Positions 7,871 to 10,253 of a stretch of 10,253 nt of DNA are shown in pieces. The position numbers and the translations under genes were made by a program. The notes beneath the pieces are model-generated. The model made no database searches. It was not told the DNA's origin and saw only the letters and a program-made list of their open reading frames with translations. The DNA comes from Oscillospiraceae bacterium. GTDB lineage: Bacteria; Bacillota; Clostridia; UBA1381. The stretch covers positions 1 through 10,253 of the forward strand of contig JAFLUR010000059.1 in the NCBI GenBank assembly GCA_022508725.1, in the 5' to 3' direction. Within the stretch, counting starts at the first letter, position 1. Each line of letters begins with the position of its first letter.

Positions 7871-7892
7871 CCGACAATTTATATAATATAAT
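7864..7892 (+). promoter_or_regulatory. consensus sigma-A promoter of the TetR-family gene
   Basis: Plus strand: TTGACA (7864-7869), exactly 17 nt, TATAAT (7887-7892), both perfect consensus. Transcription should start near 7899, giving a leader of about 215 nt before the regulator ATG at 8115. A promoter this strong ahead of a regulator usually implies that it is repressed. Confidence 0.75.
7869..7880 (+). repeat. 12-bp direct repeat AACCGACAATTT, copy 1
   Basis: Identical to 7939-7950, 70 bp downstream in the same orientation. This copy begins at the last base of the -35 of the regulator promoter and lies within its spacer, a typical repressor position. It is GC-richer than its surroundings, which makes chance repetition less likely. 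Confidence 0.5.
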
Positions 7893-7922
7893 ATTCTTGA
7901 TAAACATTCAATAGTTAGTTTT

Positions 7923-7936
7923 TTGTATATGTACAA
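7923..7936. promoter_or_regulatory. 14-bp imperfect palindrome in the regulator leader, candidate operator
   Basis: TTGTATATGTACAA has 5-bp arms TTGTA/TACAA and matches its reverse complement at 12 of 14 positions. It lies about 25-38 bp after the predicted start of the regulator transcript and shares the core ATATGTA with the palindrome at 7844-7857. This would suit autoregulation. Role inferred. Confidence 0.35.
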
Positions 7937-7938
7937 AT

Positions 7939-7950
7939 AACCGACAATTT
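7939..7950 (+). repeat. 12-bp direct repeat AACCGACAATTT, copy 2
   Basis: Exact second copy of 7869-7880. It lies 2 bp beyond the imperfect palindrome 7923-7936, inside the regulator's leader. Confidence 0.5.
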
Positions 7951-8114
7951 TTAAAAAATGTAAAATTAAAATCCCGAAAATAATCGTCAAACAACCGGTA
8001 AGCTGTGGATTTTCGCAATTTGGAAATACCGGATAATGACGATGCGTGCGCGGCACGTCCGGATCATGAATGTGCCGGCAACCGGGGGATAAAAATAAAA
8101 AGGAGATAATGATA
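7951..8114 (+). other. non-coding leader upstream of the TetR-family gene
   Basis: No convincing gene here. The first part is very AT-rich and the last part GC-rich. A short inverted repeat CGGCAC (8051-8056) / GTGCCG (8072-8077) could form a weak hairpin around TCCGGA before the ribosome site AGGAG (8101-8105). No T-run follows, so it is not a terminator, and I see no known regulatory RNA. Confidence 0.4.
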
Positions 8115-8672
8115 ATGGAACAGATAACCGATTTGCGTATACGCCGTACACACAGGCTTTTGGCAGATGCGCTGATTGCGCTTATGCAGGAGAAAGCATT
8201 TGAAAAGATAACGGTAATAGAGATATGCGCTCAGGCAATGGTTCACAGGGCAACCTTTTACAAGTATTTTGAAGACAAGTATCAGCTGCTTGACTATTGC
8301 GTGCATGAAATAGGAACAAGATTTATTGAAAATGCCGGAAAAAAATCCGCGGGTGCCGACTGCCGTGAATGTTTTCTCAATATGGCGCGCGGTATACTCA
8401 CCGAGTTTGAAGCGCACAAGGATACATATATCACTATATTAAAACGGGATGCGGGTTATTATCTTACTCATAAAATGCAGGACATGGTCAACTACGAGCT
8501 GACCGTTCAATTTGAGAGAATTTGCGATGAGGACGGCAATATCGGTATTCCGCCCCATGCGCTTGCGCATTTTTATTCGGGCGCGTGTATAAATATTATG
8601 TACTGGTGGGTCGATAACGGCTTGAGTGTTGAAGAGGTAATGAAGTATATGGAGAATATTCTCAATTTATGA
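8115..8672 (+). CDS. TetR/AcrR-family transcriptional regulator
   Basis: 185 residues, a normal length for the family. The N-terminal DNA-binding domain covers about residues 8-60, with the helix-turn-helix at 32-59 (ITVIEICAQAMVHRATFYKY, then FEDKYQLL), closely matching the TetR signature. The C-terminal ligand-binding and dimerisation region includes INIMYWWVDNGLSVEEVM, common in TetR proteins of Bacillota. The start at 8115 places AGGAG (8101-8105) 9 nt upstream; the in-frame ATG at 8109 leaves only 3 nt, and a start at 8070 has no ribosome site. It is divergent from the efflux cluster, with overlapping -35 boxes, so it most likely controls that cluster and itself. The ligand is unknown. 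The gene lies 50 bp before the beta-glucosidase gene and may be co-transcribed with it. Confidence 0.93.
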   Translation: MEQITDLRIRRTHRLLADALIALMQEKAFEKITVIEICAQAMVHRATFYKYFEDKYQLLDYCVHEIGTRFIENAGKKSAGADCRECFLNMARGILTEFEAHKDTYITILKRDAGYYLTHKMQDMVNYELTVQFERICDEDGNIGIPPHALAHFYSGACINIMYWWVDNGLSVEEVMKYMENILNL

Positions 8673-8722
8673 TTTTCAGACGCGGATATACGATTTCGTA
8701 ATTGCGGAGGAGGTTTTTTTGC

Positions 8723-10045
8723 ATGGGTTTTTCGGAGGATTTTGTATGGGGCGCCGCGACGGCGTCGTTTCAGATAGAGGGCGGAGCGGATGAAAGAGGG
8801 GAGAGCGTATGGGATATGTTCTGCCGCAGGAGCGGCGCGGTCGCTTTCGGACAGGACGGAAAAACCGCCTGCGATCATTATCATCGGTTTAGGGAAGATG
8901 TAAAGATAATGAAGGAGCTCGGCATAAAGGCGTACCGGTTTTCCGTTTCATGGCCGAGGATAATGCCGGATGGAGTCGGCAGTATAAATCAAAAGGGCGT
9001 GGATTTTTACAATGCATTGATAGACGAGCTTGTAAAAAACGGCATAACGCCTTATATGACACTTTTCCATTGGGATTATCCGCTTGCGCTTCACAGAAAG
9101 GGCGGCTGGCTCAATCCGGACAGCCCCGTGTGGTTCGGAGAATACACAAAAGTGCTCATGGATCTGTTTTCGGACAGAGTAAGACACTTTTTTACGCTTA
9201 ACGAAACACTCTGCTTTATAGGACTGGGCTACGGGACGGGAGTTCATGCGCCGGGACTTAAATTATCGGAGGAGGAGGTCCTGCTTGCGGGGCATAATGC
9301 GCTTAAAGCGCACGGCACGGCTGTAAGAACGATAAGGAAATACGCAAAGTGCGAGCCCGTTATAGGATACGCGCCCGTGGGTGAGGTCAAGATACCGTCG
9401 GATGATTCGAAGGAGGCGGAAAAAGCCGCATACAATGAGATGTTCCGGGCGTACGATCCGCATTATTGGGGAAACGCGATGTGGATCGATCCGGTCATGC
9501 TCGGGAAATACGACGATGAAATTCTCGGCGCTTTTGAAAGGTTCGGGATAAATATTACGGACGAGGATATGAAGCTTATATCCGAGCCTATAGATTTTCT
9601 CGGAGTCAATATATATGTCGGCTCAAAGGTCCCGGAGACGGCGCCGAAGGTAGGCTTCGATCAGACCTCCATCGGCTGGGAAATGAGTCCGGAGGCTCTT
9701 TATTGGGGACCCAAATTTTATTATGAAAGATACAAAAAGCCGATATATATTACCGAAAACGGTATGGCAAACGTTGACGTTGTAAGCGAGGACGGAAAGG
9801 TCCGCGATCCGCAGAGAACGGAATTTCTGCGCAGATACATAAAATGCCTGAAAAAAGCGGCGGATGAGGGCGTCCGGGCAGACGGATATTTTCAGTGGTC
9901 GCTTACGGATAATTTTGAATGGGCGGAGGGGTATCAGAAAAGATTCGGTATGGTATATATCGATTATCCCACGCAGAAACGCATTATAAAGGAGTCGGCG
10001 TTTTGGTATCGCGATTTGATAGAGACAAACGGGGAAAATTTGTGA
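8723..10045 (+). CDS. family GH1 beta-glucosidase
   Basis: 440 residues, the usual GH1 single-domain length; cytoplasmic, as no signal peptide is present. It hydrolyses beta-linked glucosides or related glycosides with retention. Visible GH1 hallmarks are the N-terminal FVWGAATASFQIEGG (Gln18), FHWDYP (His116), the acid/base in TLNE (Asn160-Glu161), the nucleophile in ITENG (Glu345) and the glycone-binding DNFEWAEGY (Glu399-Trp400). Glu-Trp at the last site favours non-phosphorylated sugars over 6-phosphoglucosides. The acid/base motif reads NET rather than the usual NEP. Start: ATG 8723 has GGAGGAGG (8706-8713) 9 nt upstream; the upstream TTG at 8702 precedes that ribosome site and is rejected. 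No separate promoter was seen in the 50 bp after the regulator gene. The natural substrate cannot be read from sequence. Confidence 0.95.
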   Translation: MGFSEDFVWGAATASFQIEGGADERGESVWDMFCRRSGAVAFGQDGKTACDHYHRFREDVKIMKELGIKAYRFSVSWPRIMPDGVGSINQKGVDFYNALIDELVKNGITPYMTLFHWDYPLALHRKGGWLNPDSPVWFGEYTKVLMDLFSDRVRHFFTLNETLCFIGLGYGTGVHAPGLKLSEEEVLLAGHNALKAHGTAVRTIRKYAKCEPVIGYAPVGEVKIPSDDSKEAEKAAYNEMFRAYDPHYWGNAMWIDPVMLGKYDDEILGAFERFGINITDEDMKLISEPIDFLGVNIYVGSKVPETAPKVGFDQTSIGWEMSPEALYWGPKFYYERYKKPIYITENGMANVDVVSEDGKVRDPQRTEFLRRYIKCLKKAADEGVRADGYFQWSLTDNFEWAEGYQKRFGMVYIDYPTQKRIIKESAFWYRDLIETNGENL

Positions 10046-10103
10046 AAAATGATCGGCAAAGTAAACCGGTGTTTCCCTTATATGTACGGAATAATATTGA
10101 AAT

Positions 10104-10125
10104 AAGGAAGGTTGTACTGCCTTTT
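10104..10125 (+). terminator. weak terminator-like hairpin after the beta-glucosidase gene
   Basis: AAGGAAG (10104-10110) pairs with CTGCCTT (10117-10123) with one internal mismatch around the loop GTTGTA, and a short T-run ends at 10125. The stem is short and the T-run poor, so this is only a possible terminator. The larger palindromic element immediately downstream may matter more for the transcript's end. Confidence 0.25.
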
Positions 10126-10253
10126 AGAGCCTGTTTGGTATCCGGGATCGTCGGATTTTTGAGCGGATTTTTCTGCCGGCAAAGCACAAAATTTGCGGGA
10201 ATACTTTGTGTATTTCAAGAATTTTGCGCAAAGCCGGCGGGAAAATATGCCAA
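10126..10253 (+). repeat. palindromic MITE-like element, copy 2, cut by window edge
   Basis: It begins AGAGCCTGTTTGGTAT and aligns with the reverse complement of 3289-3452 to the window end: about 11 substitutions and one 1-base gap in about 129 aligned positions. The inner stem pairs 10184-10194 with 10219-10229, flanked by GCCGGC on both sides; the loop is identical to copy 1. The far terminus (AAACAGGCTCT) should lie about 35 bp beyond the window. As in copy 1, it sits just downstream of a gene's 3' end and in the same orientation relative to that gene. Confidence 0.88.

Noticed and set aside
7835..8056. 73-residue minus-strand frame in the control region
   Set aside because: It lies over both divergent promoters, is AT-rich without a ribosome site, and shows no protein-like pattern.
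8070..8114. Upstream ATG start for the TetR-family gene
   Set aside because: There is no ribosome site before 8070, the added residues do not look like the family N-terminus, and AGGAG at 8101-8105 fits the ATG at 8115.
8064..8417. 117-residue reading frame on the minus strand
   Set aside because: It is antisense to the regulator gene, lacks a family match or ribosome site, and is explained by codon bias of the real gene.
8702..8722. TTG start extending the GH1 protein by seven residues
   Set aside because: The strong ribosome site GGAGGAGG (8706-8713) lies inside this extension and sits 9 nt before the ATG at 8723, where the usual GH1 N-terminus begins.

Overview
The window most likely comes from an anaerobic Bacillota (Clostridia-type) genome. 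The signs are S-layer homology (SLH) domains, purine-rich Shine-Dalgarno sites, consensus sigma-A promoters, a lipoprotein adaptor with very short hairpins, and an MMPL transporter paired with a secreted Leu/Gly-heptad protein. No genus can be fixed from sequence alone.

Layout. The left 7.7 kb is one minus-strand gene cluster, read from right to left. It starts with an MMPL/RND transporter (7726-5645). Next comes a secreted X-X-X-Leu-X-X-Gly heptad-repeat protein (5644-3452) whose ATG directly follows the transporter stop. Then come a 164-bp palindromic dispersed repeat (3289-3452), an HlyD/RND-type adaptor lipoprotein with an internally duplicated fold (3239-1950), and an SLH-anchored exoprotein (1872 to beyond the left edge) built on repeats of about 195 residues. 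To the right, divergently transcribed, are a TetR-family regulator (8115-8672) and a family GH1 beta-glucosidase (8723-10045). A second, inverted copy of the 164-bp element starts at 10126 and runs off the right edge.

Control region. The 388-bp AT-rich gap 7727-8114 holds two near-perfect sigma-A promoters facing away from each other with overlapping -35 boxes. It also has a 14-bp perfect palindrome on the efflux promoter, a 14-bp imperfect palindrome just downstream of the regulator promoter, and a 12-bp direct repeat. The efflux transcript would begin with a leader of about 109 nt containing two hairpins, the second just upstream of the transporter ribosome binding site.

How it may work (inference). 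The TetR protein probably represses both itself and the exporter cluster until a ligand is sensed. The MMPL pump, secreted heptad protein, membrane-tethered double adaptor and SLH wall protein could together form an export or envelope-remodelling assembly spanning membrane, wall and S-layer. The substrate is unknown. The beta-glucosidase may be a passenger, or may act on a glycosylated inducer or substrate.

No tRNA, rRNA, CRISPR array or transposase gene was seen.
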